64,000 bases of DNA, taken from Chondrosia reniformis. Its lineage: Eukaryota; Porifera; Demospongiae; Chondrillida; Chondrillidae. The position numbers and the translations under genes are program-made. This document shows positions 36,780 through 48,343 of this stretch, in pieces. The notes beneath the pieces are model-generated. The model was not told the DNA's origin. It was given only the letters and a program-made list of their open reading frames with translations, and did no database searches. The stretch spans positions 2,692,001-2,756,000 of the forward strand of contig OX359199.1 of NCBI GenBank assembly GCA_947172415.1, written 5' to 3'. The first letter of the stretch is position 1, and every line of letters begins with the position of its first letter.

Positions 36780-37899
36780 GGGTGTGGCATCAAAATTGGG
36801 ACACCATTTAAAATAGGACACTATATCTCAGCCGTGTGTAATTGTATCTCTTAGATTCTTGGTCCACTTTTAAGTACTTATATATAATTACATGCACCCA
36901 ACTAGAGCTTGATCGGTCGCTTGATGGACAAGTTATCGTGCAAAATAAGAACCGTCCCAAATAATATTATTTGGGACGGATGTCATTTAATTTGGGACGC
37001 TGCCTCACACAGCATGTAGGATGATCCTTTTTTCGATTTTATGAATAGGCTGATAGGTACTTGAAAGTTCTCAACACGCAGTATAGGTAAGGCCTCGTGA
37101 AGCGGAGGGTGAAGGACATTTAAAATGGGACACCAGTTTGAAACTCTTTGCTTGGTTCTTAGTATCTATGCAAGGTAGCTTTATTTATCCAAGTCTACAG
37201 AGCTATTAGAATTTATTTGATTTTGATTAGTAGTATAGGAGCTCCTAAACATGTCAACTATGCATATATGTACATTAATACATAGAGAATTACGGATTAT
37301 GCTGGGAATTCATAGCATATATATAGAGCTAGCTGCCCCGCTAAGTTTAAGCTCACATATCTGTTGTTCTATCTTTGACTACGACTTTATATTGATTTGT
37401 TAAGAAATGTGAATAAATAAAAATAAAATATATTTGCAAGAAAAGAGGGAAATGTAAATGAAAACATTTAAAAAAGAAATTTGCCATACTTGCAACAGTG
37501 ACTAGCACATATCTGATAAAAGTAACAACAATGCATGTCCCAAGGCTGACCATACAGAAGTGGCATTCGTAATCATATTATCTTACTTGTATACAACTAC
37601 ATGCATCACTATATACCTTATTACTTTGTCCAAATGCATGTGCTAGTCACTGTTGCAAGCCCTGCCATCCCTTCATCTAACTTCTCTTTAAATTTTATAT
37701 TGTAACTTGTATATATTAGTATATTTATTTAGCTTTCAATTAATGATAATCAATGTTAAACATGCAATTGAGTTTCTACATATATATGTAGCTTAAAAAA
37801 TGAAAAAGCATATATATACTGGCCAATTTAAAGCCATGCTACATTGCAATTCTTATATACAAATATAGCTTAACATGGCTGGCAAACTGCACAGATATA

Positions 37900-38303
37900 T
37901 TGCATGTTTTAGGCCTTCTTCTGTGTTACCTTAACGTAGAGACAATGGTACCACCTTGTGGAAATATCACAGCCAATCCAGTGCCTAGCCTTTGGATGAC
38001 TGCATTTCCTTACTTGGCAGCCAGATGTGGCAGTTGCATCTGTAAGCTGATCATGAGGCAACTGATTCAAATGACAAGGGCTATTCAGGTTTCTCTTAGC
38101 AGCAAGCCATAACTCATATCTTTTGCCTGGTATGTCGACTCTTCTTCAAGTCTCCTTTCATATAAGGATATTACAGATGATGTAAATTGCGGTTCTTCAC
38201 CTTTTGTATCTTTTTCAGATATTAGCATAGCTAAAAAGGAGAAATACTTGCTTATTATGTGTTTTTGGAATATACGCTTAATATAAGATTCAACAGTCAC
38301 CAC
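37900..38303 (-). pseudogene. Possible C-terminal part of the pogo-like transposase with PHD-like remnant
   Basis: The minus strand from 38303 reads FTSSVISLYERRLEEESTYQ then AKDMSYGLLL. This resembles the RR.EEGYD...Y..WL block that follows DDE domains in some pogo-like transposases. Downstream at about 38010-37910 is HPKARHWIGCDISTRWYHCL, like the second half of a PHD finger (W..CD.C..WYH.C) with ligands missing. An AT-rich gap of about 600 bp, possibly an intron, separates it from the DDE part at 38931. The start codon region lies within a perfect inverted repeat (38289-38338). Association is inferred. Confidence 0.35.
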
Positions 38304-38338
38304 ACAAACATATATATGTGTGCATGGTGACTGTTGAA
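38289..38338. repeat. Perfect 13-bp inverted repeat (hairpin)
   Basis: TTCAACAGTCACC (38289-38301) is exactly inverted as GGTGACTGTTGAA (38326-38338). An inner ACACA/TGTGT pair surrounds a TA-rich loop. It may be a small hairpin or a MITE-like remnant inside the long-TIR element. Confidence 0.6.
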
Positions 38339-38930
38339 TAGAAAAATATATATAAGCTGAATTGTGTGTTGTTAATTAAAGGATAAATGAGCTTGTACAA
38401 AGGTTTAATGTTGTTAATTAAAATGTAAGGTGTACATTGATTATGTATTCATTTATATTCAATTACTCAGACATATACATAGGCAAAGGAAAGGCATCCA
38501 GGTATAGGGGGCATGCACTATGGCTATAGTGATCATAATATACGAGTATTGGCAATCATTTCGATTAGTAAGTGGTGCCCTTCTGCTCCCTTGGTCTATA
38601 AAAGTAGGGAGCTTGTACCCCTTTGCCCCCTGCTTCCGTCGCCTATGATATAACATTCACTTTGGTATTATTATACACAATTTTACCATTTCCCTTGCTG
38701 TTTTTCTTTGTTACCTTTTCTCTTTCTCTAAGCTTTTCCTTTTTTTATTTTCATGTGTTCTCTTTTGTTCTTCTTCTGCCTCAGGTACCTTTTTCTTCCT
38801 TTCAATCTTTTTCTTCTCTCAAACATTGTTCCCTTGTTAGGACTTGTGGGCTCTGCCAATTTCTTATATGTTGGCCGCTTTAGTATTTTTTTCTAGGCCA
38901 CTTTCTTTGCTTAGTGTAGCTCTTGGCCTG

Positions 38931-40160
38931 TTATCCAGATTGGGTAATGATTCTACTGTTAAATGAGTCAGTTACATAATCCATCGTGGTAGTAGTTACA
39001 TTAGGTGCATCAGATGTACGTTGTTTAGACCTAGGCCTGACAATTCTATCTTTTGCTATACAGAAATGCACAAATGGTGGTGTTACACTGGGGCTGTGTG
39101 GTGTGTGCATGCTTGTGTCAACTGAAGCATGCTGTATTTGAGAAAGCACAGCATTTCTATAAATAGGATATACTCCTGCCATACTAAAACAGGCAATTAT
39201 GTTAGACATTGCCATTCCATTAATCCAAGCCTTATGGAAAATATATACCACGGACATTTTGTCTGTTCAAAGTTCTGCCAGGATTTGTGGATATAAAGTG
39301 ATAACATTCCCTTTTCCAAGCTGCTTTCAAAGCAGATAAAGTGCCATTATCCAATGGTTGGAGGAGATGTGTTGAGTGAGGAGGTAAGGATGATCCCCTC
39401 TTTGGATGCCATTTGAAGAACATTTAGGTTGTAGTGAGATGTGTGGCAATCTAACAACAGCAGAAGTGGTCTAGATGATGGAGCATGAACTAGAAAATGG
39501 TTCTTGAACCACTCCTCAAATAGTTCTACATCCATCCAACCACTGTCGGATAACCCATAAAATGTGCCTGGTACTTAACCTGTAGTCATATCTGAATGAA
39601 GAGTTTTATGATCAAAGACCACCATTGGTGGTATGCTATAACCTGAGGCACTTGCACTAGCAAGGATGGGTATGTGTGCTTTGTCTCCAGATGTTATTGA
39701 ATAAGGAGGTTTTTGCGATAGATAAGAAATAACTTTGGGAGGTTTACGTGAAAGGGGCATTCTCGTTTTGGCACAATTAAAAATCTGCCCAGGATGCTGG
39801 CAAAACCATTAATTTCAATTGTTTCTTCTAGTAAATCAAAATATGACTCAAAAATTTTAGTATTATTGGTAACTGCCCTGGCGTATGAGAGTGACTCTGT
39901 ACTACAGAGTGTTATTTCAGGGTGTCTCCAATGAAATAAGTCCACCATACTTTATTTAACTTCACATGCAGATTATGTACATTTAATATTTGCTGAGCAA
40001 TTGCCAAAACATCCCTCATTGATTTGGCATACCCTATACTGGCTCACCCAACTTGATTCTTCCTCTGAAGTTAAGTAAGTCTTTCAACCACGTTTCACAT
40101 CAATAGAGACTTTCTTGCTGATTTTATTGTGCAAAGAGGCTCTTGGGACACCATACTCAA
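38931..40160 (-). pseudogene. pogo-like transposase (HTH plus DDE), several frameshifts
   Basis: Blocks on the minus strand in order: an HTH region at about 40155-39970 (EYGVPREPLC, IGYAKSMRDVLAIAQQIL), then 39948-39694 (SLSYARAVTNNTKIFESYFD, a linker). Next is 39760-39575 (GDKAHIPILASASASGYSIP, PMVVFDHKTL), where the first DDE block is degenerate (MPLSRKPP...). 39535-39347 contains FEEWFKNHFLVHAPSSRPLL and LLLDCHTSHYN, the second catalytic D. 39423-39232 contains PPHSTHLLQPLDNGTLSALK, the third D. 39257-38931 contains WINGMAMSNIIACFSMAGVY and a tail. It would be a cut-and-paste transposase with a DDE_1 fold. It differs clearly from the copy at 2583-4017, so two pogo lineages are present. Confidence 0.75.
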
Positions 40161-41208
40161 ATATATATATATAAGCATTATATATATACTCATAGCCCTC
40201 CTAATTAAACCTATCAAGTATGGGGCGCTGTTTGTATAAAATGCAGATTCAGTTAATGATGGACAGAGTTGACCAGTATAAGCTAATCACATTATGTATA
40301 CCTAACAATAGGAAAAGCCACTACCACAGCCTACATACATATGTGTATTTATTTGCAGAAATATACAATTCTAGATAGTTTTATAAGGCACTTAAAATAT
40401 ACCTTATAGAAGTGAACTTAACGTTTAGTAAGCAGATCAAGGAAAAAAAAAAATTTTAGTCCATAAAGCGGTTATGCAAATCGTCTATTAGCATTCCTTC
40501 AATGGGATTATTGTGGAAGAGTGTCCCATTATAAATGACCTTCTTCCTTCCGCCTCACAGGGCCTTCTACCCCCTTGAAGTTGGTTACCTATAATGCATG
40601 TTAAGAACTTACAAGTACCTATCAGCCTATAACATCATGCTACACCCTTTGTGAGGCAGCGTCCCAAATTAAATGACATCCGTCCCAAATATTATTTCAG
40701 ACGGTTGATAACTTGTCCATCAAGTGACCGATCCAGCTCTAGATTGGTGCACGTCATTATATATCAGTACTTATAAGGCCATGCAAATTTGATTCACAGT
40801 TTATCGTCCAGCAGTTTCGAAAAGAGCATGAAGGAGGGAGGCCATTTTTCAATATTCAATAATAAAAATGCAATCAGTCATCAGACCTACAAAACTCACT
40901 GAGTTGAATTTTTAATAAGGAAACAATAGTAAGTTGTACATTTTTAAGTAGAACACACACTATTAAAGTTAAATATTTATTATAAAGGAGCATAGAACCA
41001 AGTTGTAACCAGAAGTCATTGGCACCTATTTATATATTGAAAAATGAAAGTTGGATGGTGTGCCCAGAAACGTATGCGGGCGGGGACGATAAACTGGGAA
41101 TCGAATTTGTCAGGCCTAAAGTGGACCAAGAATATAAGAGATACGATTATACACTGCTGAGATATAGTCTCCCATTTGAAATGGTGTCCCAATTTCAATG
41201 CCACACCC

Positions 41209-41665
41209 AATATATGCAACTTCTGTATGATTAGCCTTATCATATTATATAATCACTGTCTTGTTTCGGCAGATGTATTAATACGAAGCGTTCTCACGTG
41301 GTACTATATTCCTGTCGCAGAAAGTACAGACAATCATTTCTTAGTAACGAACAATCATTTTTCAAAGACAAACAATCGTTTGTAAGTGTCTCTCGCACTG
41401 TTTCGGAGGAACAAAACTAAGCGTAAACAAAACCTTAACTGCACGTGTCAAAACATACTTCAACGTTCTATATAAGGTGATTACACTGTGAAATCACTTT
41501 AATGCTTGTATACAGTAGGATTCACTTATAACTTATATACATATCTATAAATTATTAGATTATTCTTTGATAACAGATATTTTCTATAATCAAAACTTTA
41601 TATAGATGCATTGTTTGTCTGCAATCGTGTTTGTCTGATTTAAGGTGTATCTATTTCCTATCATC
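41209..41665. other. Spacer, nothing recognised
   Basis: This lies between the long-TIR element and the transporter exons. It contains a loose direct repeat (ACAATCATTT / AACAATCATTT / AACAATCGTTT) at about 41330-41380. Confidence 0.4.
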
Positions 41666-42383
41666 TCAATATTGTTGAAATTCCTTTGCTACATCATCCA
41701 CTGGACTGCCTTTTCTTACTAACATATAACTTTGTAAAAATCCAAAAGATGTAGCAATTTTCTGCAAATATCAGTAAAGTAAATGGATACCGCTTCTGGA
41801 TTGATAGATTGACAAGCATTTGAGTCAGTTGAGTTCAGTAATTGGTTAATGAATCACTAATTTATATACTTACTAAAGGATATTTAAACATTAATCCAAT
41901 GAAGGCATTGGCAAACCAATGAACAACTATAGAAATACCTACTGCAACTGGTCTGGCCTCATGAGTAAAGAACTCAGAAAAAATAACCCAGGGAATAGGA
42001 CCAAAAGAAAATAAACCATCTCTTACAAAAACAAGACATTGATCACTAAGGTCCTTGGACCTACAAATGGAAACATCAATCAAAGATTTACCTAAGTCAC
42101 AGACACATTTGCCTCAAAAAGTGCTACATTTGAAAGTCAGTAGATTATTTATATAGGCTTCCTGAATATAATATGAATGTATATTTATGACATTCTGGTA
42201 ATATAAAATGATTGTACTCGTCTTTAAAAGTTAAAAGATTATCTTATCAAAAGACATTCTGGTATTCAAGTTAAACATTTATTAATACATTAATCCTATA
42301 ATGATGATAGTATAAAAAAGACCCTTGCCGCAGAGTCCGTATAACCTCAATTTTTTTCTACCCACACAATCTATGATAGCAGT
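41666..42383 (-). pseudogene. SLC2/GLUT-like sugar transporter, C-terminal exons
   Basis: Three minus-strand exon candidates carry MFS sugar-porter signatures. 42383 to about 42323 (acceptor CTTTCAG) reads TAIIDCVGRKKLRLYG, the D.xGRK loop motif. 42062-41874 (acceptor TTTGTAG, donor GTAAGT) reads LFSFGPIPWVIFSEFF and EARPVAVGISIVVHWFANAF, the GPIPW-to-RP helix 10 region. 41761-41666 (acceptor ATTTGCAG, phase 0) reads LVRKGSPVDDVAKEFQQY and a stop, like the post-helix-12 tail. Helices 11-12 are too short, the PETKG motif is missing, and no upstream exons were found. This is probably a truncated duplicate of a plasma-membrane hexose transporter gene. Confidence 0.55.
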
Positions 42384-42399
42384 CTGAAAGGAGACATTT

Positions 42400-43435
42400 G
42401 AATAATTGAGTATATTGGAAAAAACAAGTAGTTCGAGTTTAACAAATTTGTGGGGTGCCTGGTGCCCCTATGCAAACTCAAACTACTTGGCGTATTTCAG
42501 AATTGTCGTCTTTACACATGCCATTTAGCAGCACCCTAATAGCTAGAGTGATCTCACGATGCACCACGTGATGGTAGGCATGAATGCATACCACAGGGAG
42601 GTGGTTGCTTTCGAGGGGCAAGTGGATTCCCGAAAGCATGTTACCAGCCCTGGATGTAATGGAGGATGTACAGACGCCTGTGGTAGCCAGTGTGACATGT
42701 TTAGTGCATGTCTTGGAAGTGCCTGCATTAAAGGAAACTGTAAAATTTGAATCAATGAACTGTAACCAAACACAGTTAGTTGGACCAAGTGAGTATAAAG
42801 TACTCACTAATATAGTGTGCAAAAGTTGCACAAACATGAAGACATTTTGTCTCAGTATGTACAATGCTAATACATTCATGAACAGTTCTTACTTAGTCTG
42901 TTATAATTATTAGCTCTTAAACCTATTATCCAGCTGAATTGTGCAGCAGAGTGTCAGTTACTACACACGTACTTAACAAAGTCATGAATTAGTCACATGA
43001 AAATGTGTAAAAGACAGCATATTCATGTGCAAATATATACATTATGATTACACATATACTATATAAACACACATAATATATTAACACACATATAATATAC
43101 AATTACACATATATTATACAATGATACATATAAAGATTAAATAAATATTTATACCAACGCATTGACTATGTGTATACATATCTATTTTGTAAAATTTAAA
43201 TTCATATCGAAATATCTCGTAGCTTTTTTGTTGTACAATCCTCTACTAATTATTAAAGCAGTAAAAGTTAAGTTCATATTTGTGTATGTAATCCAAAAAA
43301 CAAATAGTTTCAATTATTCATTATATTATAATAGAGAGATTTGTTATATACAATTTTGTAAATTACTTGTTCTGTTGACCTTGTAATACTAATTTATGTA
43401 TACATTGTCATCACTGGATCATCATTATGCTACTT
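42400..43435. other. Intergenic with one ambiguous two-strand ORF block
   Basis: 42478-42913 is less AT-rich and open on both strands (133 codons minus, 109 plus), but neither translation resembles a known family. 42980-43130 is a degenerate ACACATATAATAT-type simple repeat. Nothing else was seen. Confidence 0.35.
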
Positions 43436-43871
43436 GTAATAGAAAACAAACAAAAAAATTTATTAAATATAAATTAAAGTTCAGTAAGATTCTTAAAAAT
43501 ATGACTGCTCAAAATTGCTAGTCTAACACAATCTGGGTCTTTCTCTTTTGCCAATAGCAATGTCATGATAAAAGGTCTTCCGCCTACTGCCATATACATC
43601 ACGCAATGGCAGCAAGCCATATTTGCATGTACCCTTAATGTATGTCACTTCCAAAGATTGTCATAAATAGCTAGACAGTTATCGAAACATACACTCTAGA
43701 TATGATTCCTCAGGAGTCCAGAGGGAGGCAAAGGTGGTGAATGGAGAAAACTCTGTAGAGTTACGTGATTCATTTGCTGGTAAAATAGCAGTGAAATGGC
43801 TTGCATCAAAGAATCCTAAAAGTGGGGAATACTTTTCACATTTGGATGGTAAATATTGCTGTTGTTCAGTT
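43436..43871. other. Possible exon remnants before the satellite
   Basis: On the minus strand at about 43625-43530 the sequence reads YGLLPLRDVYGSRRKTFYHD. On the plus strand at about 43715-43850, after a CCTCAG acceptor and before GGTAAATATT, it reads VELRDSFAGKIAVKWLASKN. Both look protein-like and unrelated. I recognise neither and make no functional claim. Confidence 0.25.
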
Positions 43872-46815
43872 AAATACTAGTTGTAAGTATTATTTAAATG
43901 TACTACTTATATTTGTATAAACTAGGTATTTGAGCTAGTTGAATGTACTAATTATCTGTACTAGTTGTAGAAACTATGTTGTATGTTCTAGTTGAATGTA
44001 ATAGTTGTATGAACTAATTGCATGTACTAGTTGCATATACTAGTTGTATGTCCTATTTGTGTACTAGTTATATGTACTAGTTGTATGTACCAGTTATTTA
44101 CTAATTGTATGTACTAGTTGTCTGAACTTGTTGTATGTACAAGTAATGGTAATATTTACTAGTTGTTGGTACTAGTTGTATGTACTAGTTGTATGTACGA
44201 GGATATGATATGTTTATAGTTGTAGGTACTACGTATACATACTAGTCATATGTTCTAGTTTTATGTACTAGTTACTAGTTGTGTGTACTAGTTGTTTGTA
44301 CTAGATGTATGTACTAGTTGTAAGTACTAGTTGTGTTTACTAGTTGTATGTACAAGTTCAATGAAATAGTTTTATATACTAATGGTATTTACTAGTTGTA
44401 TGTACTAGTTATGTACTTGTTTTACATAACAGTTAAGTATTATATAGTTGTATGTACTAGTTGTATGTACTAGTTGAAGTTTCTAGTACTAGTTATACTG
44501 GGTACTAGGTAGGTACTAGTAGCATGTACTAGTTGTTTGTACTAGTTGTGTATACTAGTTATATATTTACTCGCACGAGTAAAAATGTACACGCACTAAC
44601 CACACGCACGCTACATACGATTTGCTGGCTACGTATTTTTAAGTACAGTCATAGTACAGTGTGAACTATGACTGGTTATATATAATTGTGGTAGGTACTA
44701 GTTGAATGTACTTGTTGTATGTACTAGGACTAGTTATATGTGCTAGTTGTAGGTTCTAGTTGTATATACTAGTTGTATGTACTAGCTACTAGTTGTATGG
44801 TCTAGTTGTATTACTAGTTGTATGTACCAGTTGTATGTACTATGACTGGTTATATATAATAGTTTGAGGTACTAGTTGTATGTACTAGTTGTATATACTA
44901 GTACTACTTATATGTGCTAGTTTTAGTTTCTAATTGTATATACTAGTTGTGTGTAATAGTTACTAGTTGTATGGTCTAGTTGTATTTACTAGGTGTATGT
45001 TCTAGTTGTACATACTAGTTGTATGTACTAGCTGTATGGACTAGTTGTATGTTCTAGTTGTAAGTACTAGTTGTATGTACTAGTTGTAGTTACTCATTAC
45101 TAGTTGTGTGTACTAGTTGTATGCAGTAATTGTATGTACTACTTATATGAACAAGTTGTATGTTTTAGTACTAGTTATATTTACTAGTTGTAGGCACTAG
45201 TTGTATGTACTAGTTGTACGTAATAGTTGAATGTTCTAGTTACTAATTGTAGGGTTTAGTTATATATACTAGTTCTATGTCCTAGTTGTATGAACAAATT
45301 CTGGTTATATTCACTAGTTGTAGGTACTAGGAGTATATAATAGTTGTTTGTATTGTATGTACTAGTTAATAGTTGTATAGTCTAGTTGTATAGAGTACCT
45401 GTATATATTAGTTGCATATACTAGTTGTAAGAACTTGTTGTATACTATTTGTATGTACTAGTTGTATATATAAGTTGTACGTCCTAGGTGTATGTCCCAC
45501 ATTATATGTATTAGTTGTACGTCCTAGTACTACTTACATTCTCTAATTGTAGGTATTAGTTGTATATACTTGTTGTATTTACTAGTTGTATGTACTACTT
45601 GCAAGTACTAGTTGTGTGTAAACGTTGTATGTACTCATTACCAGTGGTATGTACTAGTTGTATGTACTAGTTATATGTACAATTTGTATGTTTTAGTACT
45701 AGTTATGTTTACTGAGTTGTAGGCACTAGCTGTATGTACTAGTTGAAAGAACTAGTTGAATGTTCTAGTTACTAGTTGTAGGGTTTAGTTGTATCTACTA
45801 GTTGTATAGAATAGTACTAGTTATAATTACTAGTGGTATGTACAAGTATTATGTACTAGTTGAATTTACTAGTTGTTTGTACTGGTTGTATGTACTAGTT
45901 CTATGTGCTAGTTGTATGTACTAGTTGTATGTATTAGTTGTATGAAGTGGTTATATGTACTAGTTATGTACTTGTTGTATGTACTAGTTGTATATTTGAA
46001 CTAGTTACATTTACCAGTACTGGAAATATTTACTAGTCGTAGGTGCTAGTTGAATGTACTAGTACAAGTTATAAATACTAGTTGTACTTACTGGTTGTAT
46101 ATACTAGTTATATGTACTATTTGTATGTACTTGTTGTATGTACTATTGTTATGTCCTAGTTGTATGTACCAGTTACTAGTTGTATGTACTTTACCAGTTG
46201 TGTGTACTAGTACTAGTTATAATTACTAGTTGCAGGTACTAGTTGTATATACTAGTTGTGTGTACTAGATGTATGCAGTAGTTACTCGTTTTATATACTA
46301 GTTGCATGTACTAGTTGTATGTACTAATAGCATATACTAATGGTATGTATTAGTTGTATGCAAAAGTTGTGTGCATTAGTTGTATGTACTATTTGTATGC
46401 ACTAGTTACTAGTTGTATGTACAAGTTGTATGTACTAGTTTTATGTGTTAGTTGTATGTACTCGTTACTAGTTGTATGTACTGGTTTTATGTACTAGTTG
46501 TATGTACCAGTTGCATGTACTATGACTGGTTATATATACTAGTTGTATGTACTGGTTGTATGTTCTAGTTGTATGTACTAGTACAAGTTATATGTGCTAG
46601 TTGTAAGTACCAGTTGTATATACTAGTTGTTTGCACTGGTTATTAGTTGTATGGTCAAGTTGTATTTACTATTTGTATGTTCTAGTTGTATGTACTAGCT
46701 TTATGTACTAGTTGTATACACTAGTTGTTTGAAGCAGTTGTATGTATTATGACGGGTTATATATAATAGTTGTAGGTACTAGTTGTATGTACTACTTGTA
46801 TGTACTAGTTACTAG
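43872..46815. repeat. 13-bp ACTAGT satellite, array 1
   Basis: About 2.9 kb of degenerate tandem copies of ACTAGTTGTATGT; the 13-base period was measured between successive ACTAG starts. The palindromic ACTAGT core is best conserved, and the GTATGT half varies. A non-repeat island at about 44570-44650 interrupts it. The array ends at the PLE fragment near 46815. Confidence 0.9.
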
Positions 46816-47690
46816 TTAGTAAAGGGATTCAGATGAGTCTCAGCAACACAATTTAATTTATCAAATTTGGATGTTTCCACCCGAAGGTCTTCATTAGCAA
46901 AGAGGAGATGACTACAAACCAAGTTTAAATAGGGAAGGTGACAAGGAATGAGTAATGATGTAATGCCACATAATGAATAGAAGTAATTACTGTGTTAGTT
47001 ATTAATGTCCTTCCAAATTGAATCTAAATGTAATCCTGAGTCCATGTTAATACAGGGAGTCTTCTGAATCAGCATGGCTTCTTTAATCTTTCTCTTTAGT
47101 CTGTGGGTCTCCTGGGTTAAGATGGTCGCTTGGTCCTATGCAATGTTGTGTGAAGTGTTCATAACATGAACAGCTATAGAATTGTTTGTGTCCAATCTAC
47201 ATACGAACTTCTTGTGTTCCTTCACTCTTTCATTGATGGTTTTGCCTGTCTGACCGATGTAACTTCACTGCAACTACAGGGTATCAGGTATATGAAACCA
47301 GTCTTCGGATAGCTGTCTAAGGTGTCTTGACCTTAGTTAAGATTGATCTCAAGGTGTTCCTAGCTTTGATGGCAACCCTGATATTCAATGGTTGGCAGGT
47401 TCTCTGTAAGGTTTCACTCAAGCCTTTGATATAAGGAAGACAAAGGGACAGCTACTCCTTTTTGTTTGTTTGGCAGTCATTGCTCTTCTTTTTCTTGTGT
47501 AATGCTTTCCTGATGACTTTCATAGGATATCCATTAGATCTGAAGGTTGACGTGAGGTGTTGTAACTATTCTTTAAAATATTCTCCTTTACATACACTGA
47601 TAGCTCTTTTCTTCAGACAAGTGATGATACCGATTTTGGTAGCTGGGTGATGGTTAGATACATAATGTATGTAGCTGTCTGCCATAAATC
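46815..47690 (-). mobile_element. Penelope-like element C-terminal fragment (GIY-YIG region)
   Basis: Reading the minus strand from about 47690: YIHYVSNHHPATKIGIITCL (the PLE connector before the C-terminal domain), YPMKVIRKALHKKKKSND, LPYIKGLSETLQRTCQPLNI, RNTLRSILTKVKTP and CRLDTNNSIAVHVMNTSHNI. It closes with THRLKRKIKEAMLIQKTPCI and a final DSIWKDIN. The GIY-YIG core itself is frameshifted near 47260-47300. A hammerhead-like motif lies at 46897-46868. The 5' junction falls inside the Helitron helicase and the 3' junction abuts the 13-bp satellite. This is a truncated, dead insertion. Confidence 0.7.
46862..46901 (-). ncRNA. Hammerhead-like motif at PLE 3' end
   Basis: On the minus strand: stem I TTTG, box CTAATGA (46897-46891; G5 changed to A), AGACC/GGGT stem-loop, GAAACATC, then CAAA closing stem I. 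Architecture is conserved but the core change should abolish cleavage. Confidence 0.4.
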
Positions 47691-48343
47691 TCGCACAGTC
47701 GACTGTGAACTGACTTCAGCATCTCGTAAGACACCATACTGATTTCATCAATGATGATGGTGTGCACTCCTTGCCACAGATTCCTCAAGTCATGCAGGGC
47801 TAGGGCATTCAGCTGCAATTGATGAGCAGTTCTGCCATGCTCCACCTGAAGCCGCAATGCTCTATGGATTGTGAGGCCTCCAATGTTGAAGGCTGCAATC
47901 CCGGTGGGTGCCATCAACATACAGGCATGCATCTCTTGACTCCCTGACATAGAACGTTCCATATGCTCTTTAATAGCCCTAATTACATGTGATTTTCCGG
48001 TGCCTGCTCCACCTGTCACAAACAGATGAAATGGTTCTGGAGGTTTGTGGTGTATTTTCATTCTGTGTTTGTGCAACTCACGAGTGTGGTGCACAACAAT
48101 GTCAAATGGAATATGCTGCTTTGTATTCAAACTTGCAATGAGTTGCCTAAATTCCCTATCCATAAGGGAGTGTCTACTTATAGCTCCAATGTCGTCATCA
48201 TTGTCATTTAGGAGCATATGTTCTTCATCTATTGCACTCAGATTGTCATCATCAAGGCATGCTGGGTCCATGAAATGCTCTGGGTTCATCAACCCTCCTT
48301 CAGCCTCAATAAAGGGTTGTGCAGCATCCTCACTTTGAGCCTG
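47654..48343 (-). pseudogene. Helitron PIF1-type helicase domain, truncated
   Basis: A 5'-3' DNA helicase module that would unwind DNA during rolling-circle transposition. The open segment contains Walker A GGAGTGKS (residues 94-101), a MAPTGIAAFNIGG motif Ia region (127-139) and Walker B IIIDEISM (179-186). Sequence after SRLCEIYG is PLE-derived, so motifs III-VI are missing. The frame is continuous with the Rep ORF upstream: only one TAG at 48344-48346 separates VAPMA from QAQSEDAAQ. The original protein was probably one Rep-helicase polypeptide. Confidence 0.85.

Larger units (their letters stand above)
36780..41208 (-). mobile_element. pogo-like transposon with long interrupted terminal inverted repeats
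   Basis: The left arm (36780 to about 37140) and right arm (41208 down to about 40510) are inverted copies. Outer blocks are GGGTGTGGCAT, AAATTGGGACACCATTT, ACTATATCTCAGC and TCTTGGTCCACTTT. Then come TTGATGGACAAGTTATC, GACGGATGTCATTTAATTTG, AGGCTGATAGGTACTTG and AATGGGACAC. The right arm carries about 345 extra bases (about 40775-41118) absent from the left. Minus-strand transposase sequence lies between the arms. Pogo elements usually have short ends, so arms of about 360 bp or more are unusual. Exact termini and a TA duplication were not settled. Confidence 0.65.

Noticed and set aside
42478-42913. Overlapping ORFs on both strands (133 and 109 codons)
   Set aside because: No motif on either strand and no splice context that favours one; left unassigned.
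43872-46815. Possible CRISPR or direct-repeat array
   Set aside because: Units are contiguous 13-mers without unique spacers, in a eukaryotic setting: a satellite.
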